Positions 19,513-28,750 of a stretch of 64,000 nt of DNA are shown here, one piece after another. Positions within the stretch are counted from its first letter, which is position 1; each line of letters opens with the position of its first letter. The stretch comes from JANSWP01 sp041941305 (lineage in GTDB: Bacteria > Bacteroidota > Bacteroidia > Chitinophagales > Saprospiraceae), in contig JBGTQJ010000005.1 in NCBI GenBank assembly GCA_041941305.1, positions 124,001-188,000 on the forward strand, given 5' to 3'. Below the pieces are notes generated by a model, which saw nothing but the letters and a program-made list of their open reading frames with translations, did not search any database and had not been told where the DNA came from. Made by a program: the position numbers and the translations under genes.

Positions 19513-21900
19513 TTAACCAAATTCCACAAAAGTCACCCCATCTCCTCCTTGCTCTTGCTCGGGGTGCCACACTCGTGAAATAGAATCGTACTCCCGCAAT
19601 TTCATTTTTACGATTTTTCGAAGGGTTCCATTGCCTTTTCCATGCACGATTTCAAGATTAGAGGCACTGGAAATCAGCGCCTTATCGACAAAGTCTTCTA
19701 CAACTTTTAAGGCTTCTTCCATACGCATTCCGCGAATGTCAATTTTGCTTTTAAATTCAGCATTTTGACTCACAGTATCTGTAGTGACGCTTTTTTTCTT
19801 GACATCCAGAGGCTGGTAGGCATGTTGAAGATCGCGTAGAGGGACGGTCATCCTTAGCATTCCGACCATCACCACAGCCTTGTTTTTGTTAATTGATTCA
19901 ACCTTTCCCGTGGCTCCTCCACTTTTCATCTTTACAAAATCCCCAACTTTAATATTGCCTTTCTTTAGTTTTTGAATGGGCTTGTAAAAGATATCTTCTC
20001 GTAGGTTCGTAACTTCATTATTCAGCTCTTGCCTTTGTTGACGAGCCTCTGCTGCCATTTGTTTCGCTTTTTCGAGATTTTGGCTTTCTCGAATTTCACG
20101 GACAATCCTTTCCAGTTCTTTGTTATCTCGGGCAGTCTCCTGAAGCGCTTGCTCTTTTGCTTCCAACTTGAATTTTTTGCGTTTATATTCCAAGTCCTTA
20201 TGGAGTTTTTCGTAATTTTTGATGAGTTTTCCCAATTGCTTTTCCCGTTCGATAGCATTGGCTAATTTTTCTTCCAGATCTTTTTTATCTCGCTGTAAAT
20301 CAACTAATAACTCATCTACTGCCTTTTCATTTTTGCCAGTTCGTTTTTTTGCATACTGCAAAATTTTCGCAGGTAAACCACTTTTCTTGGCAATTTCAAA
20401 TGCGTATGAACTACCAGGTCTTCCTGCTTTGAACTGATAGGTCGGTAACAGATTTTCATTGTCAAATAACATGGAACCATTGATAATATTTGGAGCTTTG
20501 AAAGCAAACATTTTTAAATTGGAGTAGTGGGTCGTAATGACTCCAAAAATCTTTTGCTGGTTAAGCTGTTTAAGAATGGATTCAGCAATGGCACCGCCAA
20601 TTTTTGGATCGGTTCCTGAACCAAATTCATCAATTAGTACCAAAGTTTGGCTATCTGCTTTTTCCAAAAATTTTCGGGCATTTTCCAGACGAGAAGAATA
20701 GGTACTGAGATCATCTTCTAAGGATTGCTGATCCCCTATGTCTGCAAAGATTTTTTCGAAAATCCCCATTTCAGAAATTTCGTCCACTGGTACGAGCATA
20801 CCGGCTTGTAGCATGAGTTGAAGCAAGCCCACTGATTTCATCAAAATGGACTTACCTCCAGCATTTGGTCCACTCAATACGACAATTCGATTATCTGCGA
20901 ATAACTCTAAATCAAAAGGAACGGTTTCCTTTCCTAACTTTTTGTTTTTCAGATATAAAAGGGGATGCCTCCCCATTTGAATTCCCAATTTGGGTGCATC
21001 CACCAATCTTGGCATTTCACCGTTCATCTGGCTTGCCAATCGAGCTTTTGCCTGGATGACATCAAATCGAGCTACCAGGTTTTGATACTTTTTGAATAGT
21101 GGTAAATAAGGGCGAAGGGTCGCACTCAATTCCTTCAAAATGCGATAGATTTCACGTTTTTCCTCTGTTTGAAAATCAAAGATGTCATTGTTGATGTCAA
21201 TGACGGGTTCGGGCTCGATAAAGGCGGTACGCCCTGTGGTAGATTCGTCGTGAATGATACCTCTGATTTTGCGTTTGTGCTCGGCAGGTACACTGAGGAC
21301 CCGACGGCCATTTCTGAAACTCTCTACATTGTCTGAAAGCCAGCCTCTATTGCGGTAATCTGCTATTAATCTTCGGAAGACAACTTCCAGTTCTTTTTGT
21401 TTGGATAAAATCCCTTTTCTGATTTTTAGCAATTCAGGAGAGGCATCGGGGCGGATGTTTCCTTTTTCATCCAGTACGCGCTCAATGGCTTTGGCCAGGT
21501 CTTCATCAAAACTAAGGTCCTTAATGATCTGAAAAAGAGTAGGATAAGTCTCTCTGCGGATTTCATTGAAAAAATCGAAAAAGCCTTGTACGAATCTCAG
21601 TACTATATTGATTCGCTTTAATGCATCTTCAGGTAGCACATAATCTACTACCTCCAACATTCTCAAATCTTTGGTAATGGGGAAATAGGTTGAAATCGGA
21701 AAAGGGTCATTATTTTCTAAAGTCAGCTTATATTCAGCGACTTCCTTCAGTTTTTTATCTATCAGAAATTTTTCCGTTTCTACCGACAGTTTCTGGACTT
21801 GCTCCTTGCCCAACTCTCCCAAACATTGTTTCACAAGGAGTGCTAATATTTTGTCAAATTCCAGCTTTTCGTATAGGTCTGTAGGTTCAAATTGCATCAT
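19513..21900 (-). CDS. mutS2: MutS2-family ATPase/endonuclease with Smr domain
   Basis: A 795-residue protein, typical length for MutS2. It has the MutS core/lever region, a Walker A motif GPNAGGKS (344-351), a Walker B region LIDEFGSGTD, a coiled-coil clamp rich in Lys/Glu (about 520-640), a KOW-like small beta domain, and a C-terminal Smr domain (about 715-795) with IDIRGMR and HGKGNGTLR. MutS2 proteins act in suppression of homologous recombination and, in Bacillus, in splitting collided ribosomes; which applies here is unknown. A second ATG lies one codon inside the annotated start. It is convergent with the metalloprotease, with only 1 bp between stops. Confidence 0.96.
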   Translation of the reverse strand: MMQFEPTDLYEKLEFDKILALLVKQCLGELGKEQVQKLSVETEKFLIDKKLKEVAEYKLTLENNDPFPISTYFPITKDLRMLEVVDYVLPEDALKRINIVLRFVQGFFDFFNEIRRETYPTLFQIIKDLSFDEDLAKAIERVLDEKGNIRPDASPELLKIRKGILSKQKELEVVFRRLIADYRNRGWLSDNVESFRNGRRVLSVPAEHKRKIRGIIHDESTTGRTAFIEPEPVIDINNDIFDFQTEEKREIYRILKELSATLRPYLPLFKKYQNLVARFDVIQAKARLASQMNGEMPRLVDAPKLGIQMGRHPLLYLKNKKLGKETVPFDLELFADNRIVVLSGPNAGGKSILMKSVGLLQLMLQAGMLVPVDEISEMGIFEKIFADIGDQQSLEDDLSTYSSRLENARKFLEKADSQTLVLIDEFGSGTDPKIGGAIAESILKQLNQQKIFGVITTHYSNLKMFAFKAPNIINGSMLFDNENLLPTYQFKAGRPGSSYAFEIAKKSGLPAKILQYAKKRTGKNEKAVDELLVDLQRDKKDLEEKLANAIEREKQLGKLIKNYEKLHKDLEYKRKKFKLEAKEQALQETARDNKELERIVREIRESQNLEKAKQMAAEARQQRQELNNEVTNLREDIFYKPIQKLKKGNIKVGDFVKMKSGGATGKVESINKNKAVVMVGMLRMTVPLRDLQHAYQPLDVKKKSVTTDTVSQNAEFKSKIDIRGMRMEEALKVVEDFVDKALISSASNLEIVHGKGNGTLRKIVKMKLREYDSISRVWHPEQEQGGDGVTFVEFG

Positions 21901-21911
21901 TCTAAATCTTA

Positions 21912-22067
21912 GGAACGGTCAAATGATAAATTCACGATTTTAAGGTGAGTGATTTTTTTCTTTAGCAAGGCAAAAAACGCAGATATAGCAGCGCTCTGGC
22001 GAGTATTTTTAACGATGCTAAAGTAAAAAAACCAATTGAAAATGGGAAGTTATTATTTGGCCGTTCC
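21912..22067. repeat. Inverted-repeat element, family A core with different termini
   Basis: A 156-bp element with 18-bp terminal inverted repeats GGAACGGTCAAATGATAA (21912-21929) and its near-complement at 22050-22067, two mismatches. A second inverted pair lies inside (21951-21967 with 22016-22033). The centre is the family A core, AAGGCAAAAAACGCAG then GCTCTGGCGAGTATTTTT, shared with 6212-6375 and 40927-41148, yet both arm pairs are unrelated to theirs. With its flanks it fills most of the 306-bp gap between mutS2 and the antitoxin gene. Confidence 0.75.
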
Positions 22068-22206
22068 TTCATTCTCAAAAAGGATTGCAAAAGTACGGGT
22101 ATTCAAACAAATTTGTAGATTAAGAGTTCCTTGTTAATAGAAATGAATTAAATGGAATTTGATCTTTCAAGAATTATTATGAAATTGCCATACTAAACAT
22201 ATTAAT

Positions 22207-22449
22207 ATGACTCGTATTTCAATAGATATTCCAAGCCATCAGGATAAACAAATAATTATTGCTGTTTTAGAAGCTTTTAAGTCAAAACAAATGCTCGATT
22301 TTAAGGAAATCAAAGAGTTGGATAACGATTCGGAAGATAACTTGCCCATCCCTCAAATTTCTGTTAATGAATTAAATGCCATTATAGAAAAAGCGGAAGC
22401 AGGAATTGATATCCCTTTTGAGAAATTCCTTGAAAAACACGGTCAATGA
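22207..22449 (+). CDS. Putative antitoxin of a type II toxin-antitoxin pair
   Basis: An 80-residue acidic protein whose first ~30 residues ('TRISIDIPSHQDKQIIIAVLEAF') could form the DNA-binding/dimer part, with a C-terminal helix (EKFLEKHG) likely to contact the toxin. The family is not recognisable from sequence alone; the call rests on its 4-bp overlap with a ParE/RelE-like toxin gene. Expected to neutralise the toxin and repress its own promoter. Confidence 0.75.
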   Translation: MTRISIDIPSHQDKQIIIAVLEAFKSKQMLDFKEIKELDNDSEDNLPIPQISVNELNAIIEKAEAGIDIPFEKFLEKHGQ

Positions 22450-22772
22450 TTATTAATGGCAGACAAGTCGTTTTTAAAATAGAATTTGATGAGATGGTAG
22501 ATGAAATTGAAAAATATTTTATAGATCGGGGATTGGTATTAGGTTGGAATAAATTTATCAAAGAGCTTATCGAGGTCATTCTTCAGAAAATTGCTAAAAA
22601 CCCAGAAGGCTATCCTGAATACAAATGGAAACCAACTTCCCAAAAGTATTATAGAAGGTATTTATTTCGTAAAAACTATTATATCATTTACAAGGTAGAG
22701 ACCACCAAATTGACCTTTCTTGCCTTTGTTTATGCTAGAAGAGATTTAGAAAATTTCCCAATTGAAGGTTAG
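22446..22772 (+). CDS. ParE/RelE-superfamily toxin
   Basis: A 108-residue protein with the RelE/ParE order: two helices, a basic hinge (PEGYPEYKWKPTSQKYYRRYLF), strands 'YYIIYKVETTKLTFLAFVYAR' and a final RRD. ParE toxins poison gyrase and RelE toxins cleave mRNA; the YxRRYLFRKNYYIIYKV style is closer to ParE. Its ATG overlaps the antitoxin stop in ATGA, a hallmark of type II pairs. Its end is 5 bp from the convergent Sua5-like gene. The pair is flanked by a family A repeat, consistent with acquisition by transfer. Confidence 0.82.
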   Translation: MIINGRQVVFKIEFDEMVDEIEKYFIDRGLVLGWNKFIKELIEVILQKIAKNPEGYPEYKWKPTSQKYYRRYLFRKNYYIIYKVETTKLTFLAFVYARRDLENFPIEG

Positions 22773-22776
22773 GATA

Positions 22777-23415
22777 TTAATACAACTCCCCAGCTCCCTC
22801 TCTCAAAACTTCAAACTCCAAATCAGTACAGTCCACCACTGTCGAGGGCACATTCCCGCCAATACCTCCATCAATGACTACATCAACGAGTTTCTTAAAA
22901 TCATCATAAATATCAATGGGGTCGGTGAAATATTCCAGTATTTCGTCATCCGATTTTAGGGATGCGGTGAGTACAGGCCGACCCAATTCTTCAACAATGG
23001 TTCGGGCAATTACATTGTCAGGAATGCGTACGCCAATGGTCTTTTTTCTGTTTTTAAAAAGTTTGGGAACCTCATTATTGGCTTTTAATACAAAAGTAAA
23101 CGCACCTGGCAGATGTTTTTTCAACAACCTAAAGGTTTCATTATCAAGTTGGTGAGCGAAACTGGCAATTTGACTGATGTTTTCACAAATGAAAGATAAC
23201 CTGGCTTTTTTGGGATCCAGCTTTCTAATTCTACAAACCTGTTCCACCGCTTTGTGATTAAAAATATCACAACCCAAACCATAAATGGTATCAGTAGGAT
23301 AAATAATAATGCCCCCTCTTTCCAGTGTTTCTACTACTTGCCTGATTTTTCTTCCTTCAGGATTGTCTGGGTTGATTTTTAGCAGCATGTTGAACAAACT
23401 TGATTTTGAAGGCAT
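22777..23415 (-). CDS. Sua5/YrdC/YciO-family threonylcarbamoyl-AMP synthase
   Basis: A 212-residue protein. The YrdC fold signature is clear: GGIIIYPTDTIYGLGCD near residue 33, 'KARLSFICENISQIA' (cf. KxR...SF), 'LPGAFTFVLKA', 'GVRIPDN' and 'PVLTASLK'. YrdC/Sua5 enzymes make threonylcarbamoyl-AMP for t6A modification of tRNAs reading ANN codons; the YciO branch is less certain. There is no C-terminal Sua5 domain, so it is the short form. The start may also be the Met at residue 10 (23388), which gives the conventional N-terminus. Confidence 0.9.
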   Translation of the reverse strand: MPSKSSLFNMLLKINPDNPEGRKIRQVVETLERGGIIIYPTDTIYGLGCDIFNHKAVEQVCRIRKLDPKKARLSFICENISQIASFAHQLDNETFRLLKKHLPGAFTFVLKANNEVPKLFKNRKKTIGVRIPDNVIARTIVEELGRPVLTASLKSDDEILEYFTDPIDIYDDFKKLVDVVIDGGIGGNVPSTVVDCTDLEFEVLREGAGELY

Positions 23416-23515
23416 GAAATATTATAAAAGTAATTGAATTCTGCCTATTTCAATGCCAAAAAGTAGTTGGTGATTCGGCAAAAGTAGTCTAATTTTGGCG
23501 CTTCAAAAATTACCT

Positions 23516-23610
23516 GTGGCACGGCTTTCCAGAGCCATAACTCAAATTTTGAAGTTTAACAAATTGGAAAACACGTGCTTCGGGGACACGATTCTGGAGA
23601 ATCGTGGTAC
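23516..23610. repeat. Paired hairpin element, family C copy 1
   Basis: Two short hairpins (23516-23541, GTGGCACGGCTTTCCAGAGCC..., and 23584-23610, ...CACGATTCTGGAGAATCGTGGTAC) are themselves arranged as an inverted pair, giving a 95-bp unit. The same architecture with closely related sequence occurs at 53127-53223. It lies just upstream of the TPR lipoprotein start at 23626. Confidence 0.6.
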
Positions 23611-23625
23611 GAAAAATCCGAACTA

Positions 23626-24522
23626 ATGAAACAAATTTTTTATTTCCTCTCACTAATAATTGTATTTGCAGCTTGTGGCTCTGATGCTGGTGATAAGCAA
23701 TTGGTCGCTGAAATCGAAACCCTTGAAAAAGAAGTAGAAACTCAAACCACTGGCGAGAACACCAAATCTTTAATGGAAAAATACCTCGCTTATATAGAGT
23801 CAAATCCAGAGGATCACAATACCAATTCCAACTATTTGTATCGCGCTGCAAAATTGCAATACAAAATGAACCGCTATCAAGGTGCGGTCAACTACTTGAA
23901 GCAGGCCTTGAAAAATCACTACGAAGGAGAAAATACAGCAAACAATGCTTTATTCCTGGCTTCTATTTATAATGATAGACTTAGAAACCCGGAAGGTGCC
24001 TCTGCAGTCTACCAATGTTTTGTAGAAGCATTTCCCAATAACGAAAAAACGGCTGCGATTAAAGGAGATTACCCCAGCTGGCCTGCTTATGATGACCGTT
24101 TGAAAGATCTCGGTGAACGATTGATGAATGACTCCACCAACAGGATTGATTACAGCGTTGCCAATGATTTTATCAATACCTGCGAACTACACGCCCTTAT
24201 CTTGCCTAAAAATGATAAAAGCGCTGAATATCTGCACAAAGCCGGCGAAACGGCTCGTAGCATTCGAAAATTCCCAATGGCTTTGAGTTTTTACGAGTGG
24301 ATTTGTGAACGCTATCCCGAACATCCAAAAGCAGCCCAGGCGCTATTCCTGCAAGGTTTTACCTACGACAACGATTTAAAAGATTTAGAAAAAGCCAGGG
24401 CACTCTATACTGCCTTTATCGAAAAATATCCCAACGACGATTTCGCCGATGATACGCAATTCTTATTGGATAATCTTGGCAAGGATGATGAAGAGATCAT
24501 TCAGCAATTTAGCGAACAATAA
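23626..24522 (+). CDS. TPR-containing lipoprotein
   Basis: A 298-residue protein. I start at the ATG at 23626 because it gives a lipoprotein signal peptide (KQIFYFLSLIIVFAAC, lipobox FAAC at about residues 14-17); the longer reading runs through repeat element C1. After the Cys come a coiled coil (about 25-50) and several TPR-like helix pairs (about 60-130, 195-280), the last resembling the YbgF/BamD type 'ARALYTAFIEKYPNDDFADDTQFLL'. Such proteins usually scaffold envelope complexes. A long hairpin at 24527-24596 follows. Confidence 0.88.
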   Translation: MKQIFYFLSLIIVFAACGSDAGDKQLVAEIETLEKEVETQTTGENTKSLMEKYLAYIESNPEDHNTNSNYLYRAAKLQYKMNRYQGAVNYLKQALKNHYEGENTANNALFLASIYNDRLRNPEGASAVYQCFVEAFPNNEKTAAIKGDYPSWPAYDDRLKDLGERLMNDSTNRIDYSVANDFINTCELHALILPKNDKSAEYLHKAGETARSIRKFPMALSFYEWICERYPEHPKAAQALFLQGFTYDNDLKDLEKARALYTAFIEKYPNDDFADDTQFLLDNLGKDDEEIIQQFSEQ

Positions 24523-24526
24523 CTTT

Positions 24527-24596
24527 TTGATTCTACAATGCTGCAATACTACGATGAAAATTGTAGTATAGTAGCATAGCAGTATTGTAGAATCAA
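24527..24596. terminator. Bidirectional hairpin terminator
   Basis: Arms TTGATTCTACAATGCTGC (24527-24544) and its near-complement (24579-24596), extended by imperfect inner pairing (AATACTAC with GTAGTAT), lie exactly between the convergent TPR lipoprotein and Spo0M-like genes. Confidence 0.7.
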
Positions 24597-24599
24597 TAA

Positions 24600-25064
24600 C
24601 TATTTCATCTGAATGCTTTTTTTATCGAAGGGATTCAATGCCGTTCCCTCCACTTTTGCTTCTGCTTGCACATAATATTCAGATTTAACGGCGCTGAGCA
24701 TTTTGGCGACTTTGACTAGTCCACCGGTCATGAAGTTTTTGTCGCCAAATTCATCCATTTCGGATTTGACTAAACTAAATGGCAAAGTAAATTCTACTTC
24801 AAGGGGCTCATTTTCAGGAACTTCGAAGGATTTGTCTAAGGTGATTTCTCCCAATTGATATTCGTCAATTAGTTTTTCCTTGCCCCGACCACGTCTATAT
24901 TTCTCTACCAGGACGACCTTGATGGAAGTCACTTGCTGTGTATTTTTTGAGAAAAAACGAATTTGCCCACTAAGCGCACCTACTTCCCGGAATGCCATAT
25001 CTGGTAATACCAATTCTAGTTTCACACCTTCTATGCCGAGCCATTTTTTTACTTTTCCAAACAT
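24600..25064 (-). CDS. Spo0M-like (arrestin-fold) protein
   Basis: A 154-residue cytoplasmic protein beginning 'MFGKVKKWLGIEGVKLELVLPD', the usual start of Spo0M-family proteins, followed by alternating beta strands (GQIRFFSKNTQQVTSIKVVLVEKYRRGRGKEKL, then PLEVEFTLPF) as in an arrestin-like sandwich. The Bacillus family member is linked to sporulation control, but no sporulation is implied here. Shorter than Bacillus Spo0M (~250 aa), so only the N-terminal sandwich and a short tail are present. Moderate confidence in the family. Confidence 0.7.
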   Translation of the reverse strand: MFGKVKKWLGIEGVKLELVLPDMAFREVGALSGQIRFFSKNTQQVTSIKVVLVEKYRRGRGKEKLIDEYQLGEITLDKSFEVPENEPLEVEFTLPFSLVKSEMDEFGDKNFMTGGLVKVAKMLSAVKSEYYVQAEAKVEGTALNPFDKKSIQMK

Positions 25065-25301
25065 AAGGGTAAAGGTTTTTAATTTGGATTTGCCAAAATT
25101 AACAAGTTTAGCTCAAAAGTGGTTCTGCTTGACATGAATATGAAGACCAGTGAAAGAATATAGCTGACGAGTTATTTGTTATGCTGTTTGAGTAGAACCT
25201 TCGCTTTTCGTCAAAAAAAATCGGTATTCGGATTATAGGAACCATTTAAACAACTATTTGGTAGTTGGACAAATTCTTTCATCTACTTAAGACTAGAGAC
25301 T

Positions 25302-25338
25302 AAAAAAAGCCCCTTCCGAACCCAAAATTGGAAAGGGC
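25302..25338 (-). terminator. Intrinsic terminator
   Basis: On the minus strand a 9-bp stem (25330-25338 with 25309-25317, GC-rich, one mismatch) with a 12-base loop is followed directly by seven T residues. It ends transcription coming from the ELWxxDG-repeat gene and the short ORF at 25435-25530. Confidence 0.85.
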
Positions 25339-25434
25339 GCTTGATACCTTATTTATATCAATCTAATCGCTTTTCTGTTGTCAGTTTTCAGCCTTAAAGT
25401 AATCCCTGACTGAAAACTGCCAACTGAGAGCACT

Positions 25435-25530
25435 TTAAGAAACTTCTTCCATTGATTGGCTGGAAAGTACTTCTAAATTGAGAAGAATAATGCCCAAAAA
25501 GAGGATGCCAAATAAGATAATGTCTTCCAT
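25435..25530 (-). CDS. Possible 31-aa single-helix membrane peptide
   Basis: ATG at 25530, TAA at 25437-25435. The peptide is MEDIILFGILFLGIILLNLE followed by a short polar tail of 11 residues: an acidic N-terminus, one ~16-residue hydrophobic helix and a Ser/Glu-rich end. It lies between the end of the ELWxxDG-repeat gene and a good intrinsic terminator on the same strand, so it is transcribed. Coding is not proven. Confidence 0.4.
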   Translation of the reverse strand: MEDIILFGILFLGIILLNLEVLSSQSMEEVS

Positions 25531-25618
25531 CTTTTTTGTTGTGTTAATGTGTTCAAGTGTTTATGTATTTATGTGCCATAACACGACACTTGAATACAAC
25601 CTTTAAGAAATACGCTAA

Positions 25619-28600
25619 TTACTGCTGAATAATTAATCTTTTCCAAAGCCAAGCACCATCCATTTGGACTTGAACCAAATAAATGCCTCTAACCAAATCT
25701 TCCACATCTACTGTGCTTGCTTCCCCATTCAAAACCTGCTCTTTGACCATTCGACCTGAATAATCGTAGAGTTGCATCTGAGTATTTTCTGCTTCTTTGT
25801 CAGGGAGATATAGTGTAAAAGAACCATTTTGAGTCGGATTAGGAAAAACTGTCAACTGCCAACTGCTAACTGCTAACTGCACACTCACGATATTCGAGTA
25901 CTCAAACGCACCATCAAAATCTATTTGCTTTAAACGATAATAGTTGATCCCTGGCACAGGTCGCTCATGAATGAATTCATAAGATAGTAAATCATAAGCA
26001 TCACCTGCACCTTTTACGAAGCCTATATTTTTCCAGCTTTGATTGTCTTTGGACCATTCTATTTGGAAGCCGTGGTTGTTGATTTCGGAGGCGGTTTGCC
26101 AGGTGAGTTGGGTCAGTTGGTTAATAACTTGACCTCTAAAGAAAGTCCATTCTACGGGCACTACTGCACCATCTGGGTCATGAAACCAAACTTCTGTACC
26201 GCTAAAACCATCCTCAGCTTGGAAATAAAGTTTAGAGTTAAAGGCAATAAATTTATTTGGGCCCCCATTGCCATTGGTATTTATATCTGCCACCATGCTG
26301 GGAGGATTAGTGCCATCATACTCCCATAGTTCACCCCCATTGATTCCATCAGAAGCTTTGAAATAAAGTTTAGCATTAAAGACAATAAAATCACTGGGAG
26401 CAGCAGATCCGCTAGTATTTATATCCGCCACTATAGAAGGTGGGTTGGTGCCGTCATATTCCCATAATTCATTACCATTGGAGCCGTCATTAGCTTCAAA
26501 ATATAGCTTGGAATTAAAAACAATGAAGTCATTGGGACTTGCAGATCCACTAGTTCTGATATCCGCCACTATAGAAGGTGGGTTGGTGCCGTCATATTCC
26601 CATAATTCATTACCATTAGAACCGTCATTGGCTTCAAAATATAACTTGGAATTAAAGACAATAAGTTCATTGGGACTCGCAGATCCGCTACTTCTAATAT
26701 CGGCCACCATTGAAGGCGGATTGGTACCGTCATATACCCACAATTCATTACCATTGGAACCGTCATTGGCTTCAAAATATAACTTGGAATTGAAGACAAT
26801 TAGGTCGTTGGGAGCTGCATTTCCATTACTTCGAATATCCGCTACCATAGAAGGTGGATTGGTGCCATCGTATTCCCAGAGTTCTGTCCCATTTGTACCG
26901 TCGGTAGCTTCGAAATAAAGTTTAGAATTGAAAATAATAAATTCGTTAGGAGCCGCATTGCCACTCGTATTTATATCCGCTACCATAGAAGGCGGATTGG
27001 TGCCATCGTATTCCCAGAGTTCTGTCCCATTTGTACCATCGGTAGCTTCAAAATAAAGTTTAGAATTGAAAACAATAAATTCGTTTGGGGACGCATTGGC
27101 AATGGTATTTATATCTGCTACCATTGAGGGGGGATTAGTACCGTCATATTCCCAGAGTTCTGTTCCATTGGTATCGTCGGTAGCCTGGAAATAAAGTTTG
27201 GAATTAAAAGCAATAAAGCTGTTTGGAAAACCAGAACTTATTCCAACATTGATATCTATCATAACAGGTGGGTTAGTGCCATCATATTCCATAATTTCCT
27301 TTCCAATTAATGGCTCATCAGCTTGGAAATAAAGTTTGGAATTAAAGATGAAAAAGCCTTTAGGATCAGCATCGCCATGAGTGTTTATATCTGCTACCAT
27401 TGTAGGTGGCTTGGTGCCGTCATATTCCCAGAGTTCTTGCCCATGTGAGCCATCGGAGGCTGAGAAACAAAGTTTGGAATTAAAAGCAATGAATTTTTTG
27501 GGATTTCCACTACCAACAACCTTAATATCTGCCACTAAGCTGGGTGAATTGGTGCCGTCATATTCCCAAAGTTCATTTCCATTTGTGCCATCATTGGCTT
27601 GGAAATAAAGTTTGGAATTAAAAACGATAAAGTCGTTTGGGACAGAGCCTAGAGAACCGCTCAGGATATCTGCTACCAAACTTGGTGGATTGATACCATC
27701 ATATTCCCAGAGCTCTTCTCCATTGGTTCCATCGTCAGCTTGGAAATAAAGTTTGGAATTAAAGACAATAAAGTTACTTGGGTGAGCATGAGCACCTCCT
27801 ATATTTATCTCTAATAAGTTAGGCGGATTGGTGCCGTCATATTCCCAAAGTTCATTTCCATTGATTCCATCATCAGCTTGGAAATAAAGCTTGGAATTAA
27901 AGATGGTAAACTGATTGGGGTTACCTTGACCACTCATACTATTAATATCGGCTACCAAGCTGGGCGGATTGGTGCCGTCATATTCCCAGAGTTCTTCTCC
28001 ATGGGTGCCATCATTGGCTTGGAAACAAAGTTTGGAATTAAAAACGATGAATTCGTTTGGGAAAGAACCTTGAGAAGTATGAATATCTGCCACCATTGTA
28101 GGTGGATTGGTACCGTCATATTCCCAGAGTTCTTGTCCATGGGTGCCATCATCGGCTCGAAAACAAAGTTTGGAATTGAAAACGATAAATTCCTGTGGTT
28201 CACCTATGCCAATAGTATTAATATCCGCTGCCATGCTTGGTGGATTGGTACCGTCATATTCCCAAAGTTCTGTTCCGTTGATGCCATCATTGGCTTGGAA
28301 ATAAAGTTTGGAATTGAAAACAATAAAATCGTTTGGTTCAGAACTGCTAATACCACTATTGATATCTGCTACCAAGCTAGGAGGGTTGGTACCGTCATAT
28401 TCCCACAGCTCAATTCCATTGGTGTTATCCTGGGCTTGGAAATAGAGTTTGGAATTAAAGACGATAAAATCATTTGCCCCGGAGCTCTGAGTCCCACTAT
28501 AGATGTCCGCTACTAAACTAGGCGGATTGGTGCCGTCATACTCCCAGAGTTCTAGTCCATGTGCCCCATCATTGGCATGGAAATAAAGTTTGGAATTAAA

Positions 28601-28750
28601 GACAATAAAATCGTTTGGGCTAGCATGCGAACTACCATTGATATCAAAAGCTTTGGAAGTAATTTGGGAATAAGTCGATAAAGGAAATAACAATAATATT
28701 ACAAAAAGAGGCCATTTGGTTTTTTGCTTTATGCTTAGGAAATATTCCAT
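25619..28750 (-). CDS. Secreted ELWxxDG-repeat protein with T9SS sorting domain
   Basis: A 1043-residue protein from the ATG at 28750, which gives a proper signal peptide (ending FPLSTYSQ); an upstream Met at 28834 adds 28 residues with no export signal. Then come 18 tandem units of about 46 residues, each with FIVFNSKLYFxAxDG, ELWEYDGTNPPS and VADI; the 10th and 18th are degenerate. This is the ELWxxDG repeat, thought to form a beta-propeller-like or solenoid surface. After it are an FN3-like segment ('WTFFRGQ...LTWQTASEINNHGFQIEWS') and a type A T9SS sorting domain (VFPNPTQNGSFTLYL to KRLIIQQ). Probable cell-surface protein; ligand unknown. Downstream are a short ORF and an intrinsic terminator. 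Confidence 0.93.
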   Translation of the reverse strand: MEYFLSIKQKTKWPLFVILLLFPLSTYSQITSKAFDINGSSHASPNDFIVFNSKLYFHANDGAHGLELWEYDGTNPPSLVADIYSGTQSSGANDFIVFNSKLYFQAQDNTNGIELWEYDGTNPPSLVADINSGISSSEPNDFIVFNSKLYFQANDGINGTELWEYDGTNPPSMAADINTIGIGEPQEFIVFNSKLCFRADDGTHGQELWEYDGTNPPTMVADIHTSQGSFPNEFIVFNSKLCFQANDGTHGEELWEYDGTNPPSLVADINSMSGQGNPNQFTIFNSKLYFQADDGINGNELWEYDGTNPPNLLEINIGGAHAHPSNFIVFNSKLYFQADDGTNGEELWEYDGINPPSLVADILSGSLGSVPNDFIVFNSKLYFQANDGTNGNELWEYDGTNSPSLVADIKVVGSGNPKKFIAFNSKLCFSASDGSHGQELWEYDGTKPPTMVADINTHGDADPKGFFIFNSKLYFQADEPLIGKEIMEYDGTNPPVMIDINVGISSGFPNSFIAFNSKLYFQATDDTNGTELWEYDGTNPPSMVADINTIANASPNEFIVFNSKLYFEATDGTNGTELWEYDGTNPPSMVADINTSGNAAPNEFIIFNSKLYFEATDGTNGTELWEYDGTNPPSMVADIRSNGNAAPNDLIVFNSKLYFEANDGSNGNELWVYDGTNPPSMVADIRSSGSASPNELIVFNSKLYFEANDGSNGNELWEYDGTNPPSIVADIRTSGSASPNDFIVFNSKLYFEANDGSNGNELWEYDGTNPPSIVADINTSGSAAPSDFIVFNAKLYFKASDGINGGELWEYDGTNPPSMVADINTNGNGGPNKFIAFNSKLYFQAEDGFSGTEVWFHDPDGAVVPVEWTFFRGQVINQLTQLTWQTASEINNHGFQIEWSKDNQSWKNIGFVKGAGDAYDLLSYEFIHERPVPGINYYRLKQIDFDGAFEYSNIVSVQLAVSSWQLTVFPNPTQNGSFTLYLPDKEAENTQMQLYDYSGRMVKEQVLNGEASTVDVEDLVRGIYLVQVQMDGAWLWKRLIIQQ

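Noticed and set aside
26445..28516. Several long ORFs on the plus strand opposite the ELWxxDG gene
   Set aside because: They reflect the 138-bp period of the repeats read in antisense; the translated sequence has no domain of its own.
25700..28700. CRISPR-like array
   Set aside because: Units are contiguous coding repeats of ~138 bp with no spacers; no cas genes are in the window.
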